Positions 21,112 through 29,145 of a stretch of DNA of 38,290 nucleotides are shown here, one piece after another; the stretch's first letter is position 1, and each line of letters opens with the position of its first letter. The DNA is from a virus. Where the stretch lies: IMG/VR virus record IMGVR_UViG_3300011114_001087, positions 1 to 38,290 of that record, one strand, 5' to 3'. Below the pieces are notes generated by a model. That model saw only the letters and a list, made by a program, of their open reading frames with translations. It did no database searches and had not been told where the DNA came from. Position numbers and translations under genes: made by a program.

Positions 21112-21338
21112 AGCTTTATGGTTTCTTTGAAGGGGCAGGGTTTGCCAGGACACATCCTGTAAGCCATTAGCATACCGTGATTTTCGCCAGCTTGAGTTTT
21201 TACGGATTCGATTTCACTCCTCAACTCCTTACGGTCAGCCTCGCATTGTTCGCTGCGATGCCATAGGATTTTCGCAAGGAAGCACAACGCACCAGTCACT
21301 GAGCTAACTGCTACAAGCAAAGCGTTTTCGAGCGTCAT
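21108..21338 (-). CDS. Membrane-anchored coiled-coil protein, inner-spanin or holin candidate (76 aa)
   Basis: The N-terminal membrane segment is ALLVAVSSVTGALCFLAKILW. A charged coiled coil follows (SEQCEADRKELRSEIESVKTQ), and then a short Cys-containing tail (CPGKPCPFKE). This topology matches inner spanins or antiholin-type proteins. The gene is first in the four-gene lysis cassette and overlaps the holin-like gene as ATGA. The pair with the small lipoprotein supports the spanin reading, but neither is proven. Confidence 0.6.
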   Translation of the reverse strand: MTLENALLVAVSSVTGALCFLAKILWHRSEQCEADRKELRSEIESVKTQAGENHGMLMAYRMCPGKPCPFKETIKL

Positions 21339-21341
21339 GGC

Positions 21342-21689
21342 TTATTTTGCGAGTGCGGCAATCTCCGATTCCGCTTCCGCCTTTTTAGCAAGCGCAGCTT
21401 GGAGTTTCTTTTCGCCCTCGGTTTGTAGCGCGGACGCTCGCATCGCCGCCAGCTTGGCAACGTCGCCTTTGTCGAAAGCGTCGGAAGCGTCTGCGAGTAG
21501 CTTGGCGATGCGGGCACGGTCTGCGGTGATTTCAGAGAGAGTTGTTTCTTTTTCCTGCGCCCACGCCTCAAGTGCAATCTGAATGTCAGAAGCGAGTTGT
21601 TTGTTGTTGGCAATCGTGTCAGCGACCTTGCCGTAGTTTTGACCGTCAACAAGGACGACCGTTGGAGATTGAACAATGATTTTGGACAT
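21342..21689 (-). CDS. Coiled-coil protein after the tail-fibre gene (115 aa)
   Basis: This is a helical protein with heptad-like Ala/Lys/Glu repeats (LASDIQIALEAWAQEKETTLSEI, then MRASALQTEGEKKLQAALAKKAEAESEIAAL). It begins SKIIVQSPTVVLVDGQNYG, a beta-like start. No family is recognised. It lies between the fibre-like gene (3 bp after its stop) and the lysis cassette, a position often held by fibre assembly factors or small lysis accessories. Confidence 0.65.
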   Translation of the reverse strand: MSKIIVQSPTVVLVDGQNYGKVADTIANNKQLASDIQIALEAWAQEKETTLSEITADRARIAKLLADASDAFDKGDVAKLAAMRASALQTEGEKKLQAALAKKAEAESEIAALAK

Positions 21690-21692
21690 AGA

Positions 21693-22586
21693 TTAGAATT
21701 GGAAAACGGTTGCGCGAAAGGTTCCAGAGGCAGGGTCGTAAGCAGTGACAAGGGCGTTGTTGGCGTAGCGGATGGTGACGGTGTTTGCGCTGCTAACCCA
21801 TCCGGTAAAATTGCCAGCAGCAGGGACAGAGCCGTGCTGTGTGCCGATAGCCACAGTGTCGCCAAGTGCCGCGCCTGTGACTGTGATTGTCAAATCACTT
21901 ACTGTGCCTGCGGCTGTGCTTGGAAAGTTGAGTGTTGCCGTTGAACTGAGAATCTTCAACAACGGAGTGCCAGAAGAGCCGATGACAACTCCACCCGCTG
22001 TGACGTTTAGCGCAGTGTTTGTCGTGCCGCCCGATGCGGTGAGAGTGAGGGCGACATTGACGTTGCTGGAAAGGTTCGAGCGCGTGTTGGAGAATGTCGC
22101 TGCGGTAGATGTTGTTAACGAGATGCCGTTAGTGCCAGCAAGAGATACGTTCAATGCAATCGGACTTATTGCGCTCGTGGCTCCTGTCACTTGAATGTCC
22201 ATCATCTTCCCACTAGTCAGCGAAGATGACGCCAGATAAAGACCCGTGCCAGTTGTTAGGGAGTTCAGCGGGAATGAAAGCTGAGAAGTCGTGGTTGTGC
22301 CGATGGTATTCGCCCCGCCCATCACAATGTTCGTCGCCGCGCCAAAAGCGTTCACGGTTGTCGCCGTGGTGTTGAACAACGCCATTGTCGAACTGCCTGC
22401 GATGATGGATGTAGTGAAGGTGGGAGAGGTTGCGAAGGTCAATGCGCCGTTGCCCGTTTCATCTGTGACAGCCGCAGCAAGATTCGCAGACGATGGAGTT
22501 ACTAAAAAAGTTCCAACCCCTGTCCCCATTCCTGTGATGTTACCAATGCTAGTAACTTCGCCTGAGATGATGTATGAGCTTGGCAT
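21693..22586 (-). CDS. Tail-fibre or receptor-binding-like structural protein (297 aa)
   Basis: The N-terminal part has VTDETGNGALTFATSPTFTTS, a segment widespread in phage fibre and tip proteins ('VTDETG-x-GALVFATSPT'). The middle is a Thr/Ser/Ala-rich beta-helix-like sequence. The end GTQHGSVPAAGNFTGWVSSANTVTIRYANN with PASGTFRATVFQF matches the C-terminal module seen on many phage virion fibre or capsid-spike proteins. It likely forms part of the tail tip and may contact the host surface. It follows the smaller tip proteins and precedes lysis genes, the usual place for a fibre gene. Confidence 0.72.
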   Translation of the reverse strand: MPSSYIISGEVTSIGNITGMGTGVGTFLVTPSSANLAAAVTDETGNGALTFATSPTFTTSIIAGSSTMALFNTTATTVNAFGAATNIVMGGANTIGTTTTSQLSFPLNSLTTGTGLYLASSSLTSGKMMDIQVTGATSAISPIALNVSLAGTNGISLTTSTAATFSNTRSNLSSNVNVALTLTASGGTTNTALNVTAGGVVIGSSGTPLLKILSSTATLNFPSTAAGTVSDLTITVTGAALGDTVAIGTQHGSVPAAGNFTGWVSSANTVTIRYANNALVTAYDPASGTFRATVFQF

Positions 22587-22591
22587 AGGAC

Positions 22592-22825
22592 TTAGACCGA
22601 GTAACGAATGTAGGCTGTTCCTGGAGTTGCTGTGACGACATCAATGGCAGCGAGCAATCTCCCTTCGTCAGAATCCGAAAAGCCTGCAGGAAGTCCGGTT
22701 GCTGCACCGATGGAGGCTGTGCCAGTGAGGACTGTTACTGTCCATCGACAGGCATTCACTGGAATCGTGACAGTTTGTCCAGCTGTCATCAATTGAATGG
22801 TTTGGGTGACTGGACTTAGATTCAT
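22592..22825 (-). CDS. Small virion-associated protein (77 aa)
   Basis: A short, beta-rich sequence (TIQLMTAGQTVTIPVNACRWTVTVL, then ASIGAATGLPAG, then GTAYIRYSV) of the kind found in accessory tail or capsid proteins. No family is recognised. It lies five bases ahead of the fibre-like gene on the same strand. A structural role is inferred from position and composition. Confidence 0.6.
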   Translation of the reverse strand: MNLSPVTQTIQLMTAGQTVTIPVNACRWTVTVLTGTASIGAATGLPAGFSDSDEGRLLAAIDVVTATPGTAYIRYSV

Positions 22826-22873
22826 GGTGATTGTAGATATGACTGAGATTGATCTGAATGAAAAGAAGAAAGT

Positions 22874-24004
22874 TTAGCTCGTCGGGAACCAGCAGCCATA
22901 CCAAGGGGTGATGGCGTAATAATCATCAACAGAGGTCGGATCGTTACTCTCTGCTGCACGGATATAACCCTGCATCAAATGAGTGGTCGTTGGGCACATC
23001 AGCTTGTAATTTACGCCACCGAAAACAGCATCAACTTCAGCCCCTCCATCACCACTGGCACTCGGCTTAAAGTAGGCAAGCAGTTGATACCAAATAAAAT
23101 CGCCAGAGCCAACTACATGATTGTCAGAAGAAACATAACGAAGATCGGCATTCCAAGTCACTGCTCCTGGGACTCCATTTTTTATATCAACAGAAGTTAT
23201 ATCACCTCCTGTGAACTCAACCTCCATCCAGACACAATGTGTGGCTGCTGTCAAAACGAAAGTGCTCGCAAAGTTCGTTATATTCGCGTGTGCCCATGCA
23301 TCCTTCCACGTTGCCAGATACCAAGCAGCGCGATAATCCCACGTCTGCATCAATGTTGAGTTTGGATTGATCTTCACCGAGCAGCTATTCGAGGAAAGTG
23401 CAGTGACGTAGCACTGCCATGGATGCATGGGGACTCGGATTCTTTGGGCATTTGGCATCGTCTCCTCAATTCCGATGCTGACGAGTGCACCACGTGAATC
23501 GAAGACGACTGCTCTTCCGTAGGGTGCATAGGTGCCAGTTGACGAGTCCAGAAAGAAACGTCTTGGGACATAGAGCGACACGCCTTGGGTTGTGTAATCA
23601 CTGCCACTGAGCGGAGGTCTGTCTCTGTGCCAGATTTCCGATAGCGAGGTTGTTTCTGGAGCAGAATCAATGTCTCCGGAACCTCCCCATGGAGTGAGTG
23701 CGTCTGTCCCTCCGAAATTCTTCAGACTTCCATACACTCCGCCTCCTCCTGAGGTGTTGCTGGCATATATCAGGCTGCTTACGAGATAGGGATTCTCATA
23801 CATCCCGATGGGTGGTCGCTGATTGTCAAGATTGATGATTGTTCCTGCTGCTGTCTGGACGACCGAGATTCCCTTTCCCGAAATTGGCGTGCCTTGCTTG
23901 ATGCGTTCTGTCAGAGCGCGCATCACTGTTTCTGTCAGTTGGTCAATGAGTGGCTCGCCTGCATTAAAAACTGGCAACTTGGTCTCTGTATTTGAAGCAG
24001 ACAT
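22874..24004 (-). CDS. Minor tail or tip protein (376 aa)
   Basis: The N-terminal 60 residues are helical and then amphipathic (TETVMRALTERIKQGTPISGKG, then SVVQTAAGTIINLDNQRPP), the latter being a common phage tip-protein segment. The remainder is a Trp/Tyr-rich beta protein (LMQTWDYRAAWYLATWKDAW, then DDYYAITPWYGCWFPTS). I do not recognise a named family. Position between tape-measure/tip genes and fibre genes makes a baseplate or fibre-adaptor role likely. Confidence 0.65.
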   Translation of the reverse strand: MSASNTETKLPVFNAGEPLIDQLTETVMRALTERIKQGTPISGKGISVVQTAAGTIINLDNQRPPIGMYENPYLVSSLIYASNTSGGGGVYGSLKNFGGTDALTPWGGSGDIDSAPETTSLSEIWHRDRPPLSGSDYTTQGVSLYVPRRFFLDSSTGTYAPYGRAVVFDSRGALVSIGIEETMPNAQRIRVPMHPWQCYVTALSSNSCSVKINPNSTLMQTWDYRAAWYLATWKDAWAHANITNFASTFVLTAATHCVWMEVEFTGGDITSVDIKNGVPGAVTWNADLRYVSSDNHVVGSGDFIWYQLLAYFKPSASGDGGAEVDAVFGGVNYKLMCPTTTHLMQGYIRAAESNDPTSVDDYYAITPWYGCWFPTS

Positions 24005-24010
24005 GGCAGG

Positions 24011-24403
24011 TTATGCTTCAACACCTCGAATGGAAACTTGACACGTGGCAGTGTTCGCCTTGAGATGAACGGTTGTCATGGCAGCACCTGCCTGTGCCAT
24101 TATGAAGCCTCCTTGGTTTGTGGAATTGATTGTGTCGCCGAGGAGTCTGATTGGCCACGTTGCTCCGGAGTCAAAACTCACCTCGACATAGTTCGTGTTG
24201 TCGAGATTCTGAATGCAGAACCATCGCGTGCTTCCTGCTGCGATATTCCCAAAGGAGATCGAGGTTGACGAGGTGGGAATTGCCTTTATGACATCTGCAT
24301 AAAGAGTCCCAGCAACATTTGCTGCTCCTATGACTTGAATGTTCATGAGTGCTCCGTTTTTGGAGAAATTCATGGAGGCTACGGCATTGAGTTCGTTTGA
24401 CAT
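24011..24403 (-). CDS. Small tail-tip structural protein (130 aa)
   Basis: A beta-rich sequence with NIQVIGAANVAGTLYADV, then SISFGNIAAGSTRWFCIQNLDNTNYVEVSFDSGATWP and IRLLGDTINSTNQGGFIMAQ, resembling a small jelly-roll or Ig-like virion domain. No clear family name. It sits six bases before the 376-residue tip protein and after the 243-residue protein, so it belongs to the tail-tip set. Confidence 0.6.
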   Translation of the reverse strand: MSNELNAVASMNFSKNGALMNIQVIGAANVAGTLYADVIKAIPTSSTSISFGNIAAGSTRWFCIQNLDNTNYVEVSFDSGATWPIRLLGDTINSTNQGGFIMAQAGAAMTTVHLKANTATCQVSIRGVEA

Positions 24404-24422
24404 AATTGTTGTTGGTTAGATT

Positions 24423-25154
24423 TTATACTGCAAAAGCTGGATCATAAAGCTCAACATCCCATCCGCCGCGACCCGACATGGTGTATTCCAGCTCAATGGA
24501 CACTACACCGCCAGCCTTGCGCCAGTTGTAGGCTGTCCACAGCCAGTTCATGCCGACAGGCAGTGCGGGTGCAGCAGGAACTTTTTGGATCTTCCCAATG
24601 CCATTGTAGTCCTGCGGGATGATGGCAGAAATATAGGACTGGCGATACACACCTCCGATGCGCAGGAAGCTGTTGATGCCACGACGCTTTTTCTCAAATA
24701 GCAGGACTCCATTGGCAGTTGAGCCTGCCACTGCACCGCTATACACGAGGTTGTTTTCAATGTAGCGATTAATCATGGACAACTCATCGGGTGTCACAGG
24801 GGGATTGTCCAAAGGAAAGGCGAACAAGGGATGAGTTTCCACAGGCTCGCTGCTCGTGCTCACTGTGAACTGCTCCTGCATGTAGATGAGAGGATTGGAA
24901 ATAATCACCCCTCTATAGGTGCACGTCACTGCCATCCACTCGCCCGCTTCCCGCGCTGCATTGGCCTCGAATAGCTTCAACCTGCCATAGACAGGATGGG
25001 GAGAAAGTGGCCTTGGGATCTGAGAAAGATTAAAGCCAACTGCAGTCACCTTGTAGGTGAGAGTTGCCTCGCCAGCACCCATCGCATCCTGATGAACGTT
25101 GTCGCCATCGGGTTGGTAATTTGCTGATAGATTTCCTATTTGAATGACAGGCAT
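24423..25154 (-). CDS. Distal tail or tip protein (243 aa)
   Basis: A beta-rich protein with segments RPLSPHPVYGRLKLFEANAAREAGEW, TCTYRGVIISNPLIYMQEQF, NGVLLFEKKRRGINSFLRIGGVYRQSYI and VELYDPAFAV. I do not recognise a family. The gene follows the tape-measure gene by four bases in transcription order, the usual location of the distal tail protein or baseplate hub. The assignment is therefore from synteny. Confidence 0.6.
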   Translation of the reverse strand: MPVIQIGNLSANYQPDGDNVHQDAMGAGEATLTYKVTAVGFNLSQIPRPLSPHPVYGRLKLFEANAAREAGEWMAVTCTYRGVIISNPLIYMQEQFTVSTSSEPVETHPLFAFPLDNPPVTPDELSMINRYIENNLVYSGAVAGSTANGVLLFEKKRRGINSFLRIGGVYRQSYISAIIPQDYNGIGKIQKVPAAPALPVGMNWLWTAYNWRKAGGVVSIELEYTMSGRGGWDVELYDPAFAV

Positions 25155-25158
25155 ATTG

Positions 25159-26502
25159 TTATTTCTTCATGACTGGGCCACCCATCTTGGCAAGAAGATC
25201 ATTGGTTGTCTTTTGGAGTTGGATTTGCACCTCAAGTGCCTTGGTGTGCTTTATGGCCTCCCGCGCTTCGATGGACATGGACTGGCGAATGAAGCCTCCG
25301 CCACCGCCGACGCTTGCTAGGCTGTCTGCAATCACTTTATATGGCTCTTGGTGGCCGAGTCCCTGCTGATTGAGTTGGAACTTTGGACCTGCAGCCTTTG
25401 CACCTGCCTCGACAATGGCATCGCCTGTCTTTTTCCCCGAGGCAAGGGCTGCTGTGAGGTCTTTGCGAGCCTGATTGGTCTCGGTGGTTATGCCAGTGAT
25501 GAGTCCCGACATGAATCCACCAAGATCATTGTCTGAACCAAAGGCACCCTTGCTTTTGGTAAAGTGTCCCTCGGCTTCTTTGTCGGAGGCTCGAGAGGCA
25601 AGGAATGTGGATGTCGCAGCAGCATGCATCTTCCCTCCAAGTTCCTCTGGCATCATCTCTGCAATTCCGTGCATAGCTTTGGAAATTGCAAGAATTATCG
25701 CAGCTGATATTGCACTGGCGATGCCAAGAAACATCTCCTTGAAAGCGAAGAGATATTGCCCAAGGGTGTCGCCGAGTGCTTGGCCAAGACCCTTGTCTCC
25801 AAAGAGAGACTGGATGGCACTGCCGAGCCACTCCACTGCATTCATGAAGCCAACCTTGAGCGACAATCCGATGACAAGGCCAAGATTGCCATCCTTGACA
25901 ACTCCAACGAGGGTTGTCGCAGCATTTGAGATTGCTGTGCCGAAATGCTCGCCGACTCCTGCGAGGTCAATCCCTTGGAGGTATTGGAGAACTGCACTGA
26001 GAGGCTTGACGAACTGCTGCGTCATCGAAAGGAAGAAGGCTCCTATCTTGCTGGACACTGCCTGAATCTGCTCGAAGACCTTGCTCATGGCCGAGGCACT
26101 TTGGGTGAGCACCTTGGCCTGAGCACCGTAGTTCTGTGCTGCACCCTTCAGTGCACCCTCCCACGCCTGCTGACCTCCCTTGAATAAGGTTGAGAAGGGG
26201 CGCATGGAAGTCACCATCTCGTCTATCTGTGCCCGCGCCTCCTCTGCACCGAGGCCTGAATTCTCGAGTGCCTTCTGAGCCAGCAGAAGTTGTCCAGGAT
26301 CGATCTGGCCGATTTTCTGGCCAGCATGATACATCTCGTTGCCAAACTTGATGGCATCGCTGATTCCTTCCTTGAAGAAACTCGAGATCTTTACCACGCC
26401 GAATGCTGCAGCAAGACCGACGAGCATCTTCTTGGCTGTGCTGATGGCTTCTTCAAAACCTTTTATGTTCAACTCAAGATAGCCTGTTGCGGTTGCAGCC
26501 AT
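25159..26502 (-). CDS. Short tail tape-measure protein (447 aa)
   Basis: Tape-measure features are visible: a helical N-terminal part (EEAISTAKKMLVGLAAAFGVVKI), a long Ala/Gly-rich hydrophobic centre (FKEMFLGIASAISAAIILAISKAMHGIAEMM), and Lys/Gln-rich helices at the end. It is preceded by the chaperone-like pair and followed by tip genes, which fits. The length of 447 residues is short. At about 1.5 angstrom per residue it would set a tail of roughly 65 nm (inference from the usual length rule). It acts as scaffold for tail assembly and in DNA ejection. Confidence 0.8.
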   Translation of the reverse strand: MAATATGYLELNIKGFEEAISTAKKMLVGLAAAFGVVKISSFFKEGISDAIKFGNEMYHAGQKIGQIDPGQLLLAQKALENSGLGAEEARAQIDEMVTSMRPFSTLFKGGQQAWEGALKGAAQNYGAQAKVLTQSASAMSKVFEQIQAVSSKIGAFFLSMTQQFVKPLSAVLQYLQGIDLAGVGEHFGTAISNAATTLVGVVKDGNLGLVIGLSLKVGFMNAVEWLGSAIQSLFGDKGLGQALGDTLGQYLFAFKEMFLGIASAISAAIILAISKAMHGIAEMMPEELGGKMHAAATSTFLASRASDKEAEGHFTKSKGAFGSDNDLGGFMSGLITGITTETNQARKDLTAALASGKKTGDAIVEAGAKAAGPKFQLNQQGLGHQEPYKVIADSLASVGGGGGFIRQSMSIEAREAIKHTKALEVQIQLQKTTNDLLAKMGGPVMKK

Positions 26503-26506
26503 GACA

Positions 26507-26956
26507 CTAAGTAAAAACTGATGTTATGGCTTTGGCAAGGCGATTCAGTCGCTCTTTGAATTTACCTCCGATGGCTGTTGCAGCTTTTTCGGCAGTTTTC
26601 TTTTCCTTGTCCACAATTCCTGCATAGCTCACAGCGTTGCCGATCCAGACGCGAATGATATAGGCAGACTGGGTTATTTTTGTTATGACCCATCCTCTTG
26701 CGAATGTCCCACAAGCGCGCTGCCGACGACGAAGCTCTTGTGCTGGGCTGACTCCTTTCTTTCTCTTGATTCTGTCTCCAAGCTCTGCAGCCTTCGCTTG
26801 CAACTCTGCCCTTGATGGAGCAACCTTCCAACCTAATCTCTTCACCATGGCAAGAAAGAATCCACCCTGCTCTTCGGCGAAGTCCTTGCCCTTGACTTGA
26901 GCCTGCTTGCGCATCTTGTCAAAGGCTGCATTCATTCCTGATGGATCAAATTTCAT
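26507..26956 (-). CDS. Hypothetical protein upstream of tape measure (149 aa)
   Basis: A Lys/Arg/Ala-rich protein (MRKQAQVKGKDFAEEQGGFFLAM, then ELGDRIKRKKGVSPAQELRRRQRACG) with a Trp/Ile-rich segment (RGWVITKITQSAYIIRVWIGNA). The longer open frame reaches 27016, but the ATG at 26956 is chosen. It lies in the chaperone gene's last codons (an 11-bp overlap), the compact style of this block. No recognised family. Position suggests a tail-assembly protein. Confidence 0.6.
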   Translation of the reverse strand: MKFDPSGMNAAFDKMRKQAQVKGKDFAEEQGGFFLAMVKRLGWKVAPSRAELQAKAAELGDRIKRKKGVSPAQELRRRQRACGTFARGWVITKITQSAYIIRVWIGNAVSYAGIVDKEKKTAEKAATAIGGKFKERLNRLAKAITSVFT

Positions 26957-27128
26957 TATGAAGTGAATTTCCTGTGGATGGCTGGGTATTGATACTGTGC
27001 ATTCGCATAAGAGCATGCGAGTAGGCGTGGCCGCGACAAAGAGGGAGCTCCCACAGGATGAAGTGCTCGTCCCAGCGAAAATACCGTGCTATCAGCGTGA
27101 CGTATGCCGCACACGGCGACGGCTCCAT
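26946..27128 (-). CDS. Short protein resembling tail-assembly chaperone C-part (60 aa)
   Basis: The start overlaps the previous stop as TGATG (27126-27130). The sequence includes WDEHFILWELPLCRGHAYSHALMR, a pattern I know from small phage proteins right after the tail chaperone gene ('W-x-x-x-...-L-P-L-x-x-G-x-x-x-x-HA'). Its stop lies 11 bp inside the next gene. The TGATG junction means it is made by termination-reinitiation rather than the frameshift used by lambda G/GT, though a frameshift is not excluded. Confidence 0.6.
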   Translation of the reverse strand: MEPSPCAAYVTLIARYFRWDEHFILWELPLCRGHAYSHALMRMHSINTQPSTGNSLHNEI

Positions 27129-27511
27129 CAGTTTCCCACAGGATCAGGTAGCATGCTTTCATCAGCAACTGGCTCAGCGCGGTTTGCCTCAGAATTTGTC
27201 ATCAATTTTGAAATCAAGCTTGCTGCTGCCTCAGAATCCTGAGGACCAAACTTGATGGATTCAATCCATTGTGCCACCTTCGTGTCAAAAGCCTCAATGT
27301 TCCGGCGGGCGCGGATCAATTCGCTCTCGGGGCAAATGCACCCATAGATGAATGTCGGCGCGTCCATGAACGAAAGGTTGGATGGATTGACAAGCCCAAG
27401 GACAAGGGCGCGTCGAGCGTAGCTGAGAGGCTTGACCTCGATGCCCTTGAACTCAAAGGTCTCATGGAACTTGTCGTCGTCTGCAGGCGATGAATTGTTG
27501 GAGTCTGTCAT
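27128..27511 (-). CDS. Tail-assembly chaperone candidate (127 aa)
   Basis: The core reads FEFKGIEVKPLSYARRALVLGL and FMDAPTFIYGCICPESELIRARRNIEAFDTKVAQWIE, a helical protein of the type found between tail tube and tape measure genes. The ATG at 27511 overlaps the upstream stop (ATGA), so it is preferred over the longer frame to 27622. The following 60-residue frame would complete a two-part chaperone. No diagnostic motif, so the call rests on position and size. Confidence 0.65.
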   Translation of the reverse strand: MTDSNNSSPADDDKFHETFEFKGIEVKPLSYARRALVLGLVNPSNLSFMDAPTFIYGCICPESELIRARRNIEAFDTKVAQWIESIKFGPQDSEAAASLISKLMTNSEANRAEPVADESMLPDPVGN

Positions 27512-27912
27512 AGGAGTTTCTTCATTTTGTCTTTGAGTGCTTGGGAGGCATTTTCGCCAATCAGCACAGTCTTGTTTCCACTGGTGATGATGCGCATCGG
27601 TTTGACATTCTTCCGGATCCAATGCAGGAGCACCTCGCGATTCTCAAGTGCACCCTTCATCCAATACATCGGATGCTCGGGATCCAGCGTCATCGTCTGC
27701 CAGTCACGCGCCTTGTGGTAGGCGTCGATGATCTTCTTGGCCTTGTCGCGCATTCCCTCTCCCTCCACATCAAACCAAAAGGTGAATGTTTCCTTCCGGA
27801 TGTGGTCAACTGTATTGACGACACAGGTTATTGGATCTGACTGGCGAATGGGGACACCCAGCGAGATGAGGATTGCTGCAAGCTTGATGTCGCTAGTTGG
27901 GATGTTGTCCAT
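27508..27912 (-). CDS. DUF5659-like protein in the tail region (134 aa)
   Basis: The start TSDIKLAAILISLG and the later TFWFDVEGE, with a helix (AKKIIDAYHKA), then MTLDPEHPMYWMKGALENREVLLHWIRK resemble the DUF5659 pattern (T-S-D-x-x-L-A-A-x-L-x-x-x-G, a hydrophobic strand, and a C-terminal helix). Function of that family is not known. It sits between tail tube and chaperone genes and overlaps the latter as ATGA. A tail or regulatory role cannot be told apart. Confidence 0.55.
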   Translation of the reverse strand: MDNIPTSDIKLAAILISLGVPIRQSDPITCVVNTVDHIRKETFTFWFDVEGEGMRDKAKKIIDAYHKARDWQTMTLDPEHPMYWMKGALENREVLLHWIRKNVKPMRIITSGNKTVLIGENASQALKDKMKKLL

Positions 27913-27935
27913 GATAAGTCATAAAGGAAGTTTGC

Positions 27936-28295
27936 CTAGGCGATCAGCGGATACTGAGTGGCATTGGCTGTCATCTTCTTGAAGTCCACATTCGCCTTCT
28001 GGATTTCGATGTCGTCCACGTAGATGCCGCCAGTGGTCACGCCATTGGCAGTGTTTGAGTTCGCGACAGTCAGGGCGAGTCCTGGAGCAGCATTGGTGAT
28101 GGTGCCTGTGAGCACACCTGCGATGGCGAAGGTCTGCAAAGGATTGTAGAAGGACACTGCGACGAATTCACCGACATTGTCACGGATTTGATTCTTTTCG
28201 CGAGTGACTTTGGCAGTGCAGGTCTGGACGAGCATTCCAGTTTCTGCTGTGAGTCCCCAAGAGGCTCCGGTTGTTCCGATGGTTATAACTGACAT
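27936..28295 (-). CDS. Small tail tube (major tail) protein candidate (119 aa)
   Basis: A compact beta-rich protein (TAETGMLVQTCTAKVTREKNQIRD, then EFVAVSFYNPLQTFAIAGVLTG, then LALTVANSNTANGVTTGGIYVDDIEIQKANVDF). The form 'S-W-G-L...A-E-T...-v-q-s' with a short strand pair resembles small phage tail tube proteins, and it is in the correct place, between tail terminator-like and chaperone-like genes. It is shorter than lambda gpV. There is no strong motif, so synteny carries the call. Confidence 0.6.
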   Translation of the reverse strand: MSVITIGTTGASWGLTAETGMLVQTCTAKVTREKNQIRDNVGEFVAVSFYNPLQTFAIAGVLTGTITNAAPGLALTVANSNTANGVTTGGIYVDDIEIQKANVDFKKMTANATQYPLIA

Positions 28296-28378
28296 ATAGA
28301 GTTTTGAAATTTGATTGAGTTCAAATATGTCATCGCAGTTGCCACTTTACCAGACTGAAATTGAGAAGTAAAGGCGAA

Positions 28379-28819
28379 TCATGCATTGTCCCTCGGCATG
28401 CAAGTTATCTGGTAGTAATTCTCGAGTTGGTAGGATTTCGTCTCAGGATCAACAACGATTGAGCCTGCTTTCGGCTCAAAGCCATAGCAATGGAAGCCGG
28501 AAACTGCCGATAAGGCTGTGGCAGGATCGCTGTAGGCGAAGTTCGTTATGGCAGAAACCACTGCATCGCGCTCGGCTTGGGTGTTCTCCTTGACATGAGA
28601 CTTGAGGATTATCCCGATTGTCATTTTGAAGATGCCGCTTCCTGGACTGATTATTTCCTCGCACTCGGTCGTGTGGATGACGATGTTCGGTTGAGTGAAC
28701 TGGATGGCACTCTCATCAGAGATTGATACGCGCGAAGCGACAATTGTGCCAACGAGGAATGGAGTGAGGACAGTCTCAATTGCCGACTCGGCGAGGTTGA
28801 TAATGACATTCGTGCTCAT
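28379..28819 (-). CDS. Tail terminator/completion protein candidate (146 aa)
   Basis: An alpha/beta sequence (NLAESAIETVLTPFLVGTIVASRVSI, then IVIHTTECEEIISPGSGIFKMTIGIILKS, then YQLENYYQITCMPR) that has the sheet-plus-helix pattern of lambda gpU-type tail terminators. It sits between the head-tail connector and the tail tube and its start overlaps the connector stop (4 bp). The final helix-strand (ETKSYQLENYYQITC) is typical. Named function is by synteny and general shape. Confidence 0.6.
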   Translation of the reverse strand: MSTNVIINLAESAIETVLTPFLVGTIVASRVSISDESAIQFTQPNIVIHTTECEEIISPGSGIFKMTIGIILKSHVKENTQAERDAVVSAITNFAYSDPATALSAVSGFHCYGFEPKAGSIVVDPETKSYQLENYYQITCMPRDNA

Positions 28820-29145
28820 GCTCCGCGAACTGTTACGATGAGTTCATTGCCATCCGCGCTGGTGATTGAGCGGACAACGATCTTTTTCTTCTGTCCAGGT
28901 GCCGATGGAGGATTCGGCTCAAGCAGAGTGAGCGTCGAGCCATTCTCAATACTGGCAAGGGCGGTTGTCAAGAAGTGGATGTTGCGTGCATTCTCAAGTT
29001 CTGGTCCACCGAATTGGTCAACTTCCTGACTGAGCAGGTCGTCGAGAAGGACAGTGTAGGTTGTCACTCCGATGATGGCAGTGGTCGTCATCTCCGTGCC
29101 CCAAAGGGCAGCGAGGTCTTCTGCCATGACAGTTTGCATGCTCAT
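28816..29145 (-). CDS. Head-tail connector candidate (109 aa)
   Basis: A short beta-barrel-like protein (TTAIIGVTTYTVLLDDLLSQE, then IHFLTTALASIENGSTLTLLEP, then KKKIVVRSITSADGNELIVTVRG). The strand pattern ending in 'I-V-R-S-I-T-x-A-D-G-N-E' is typical of small head-tail joining proteins (lambda gpFII type). The start overlaps the glycosyltransferase stop (ATGA), so translation is coupled to it. It would form a ring at the portal vertex. Confidence 0.65.
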   Translation of the reverse strand: MSMQTVMAEDLAALWGTEMTTTAIIGVTTYTVLLDDLLSQEVDQFGGPELENARNIHFLTTALASIENGSTLTLLEPNPPSAPGQKKKIVVRSITSADGNELIVTVRGA

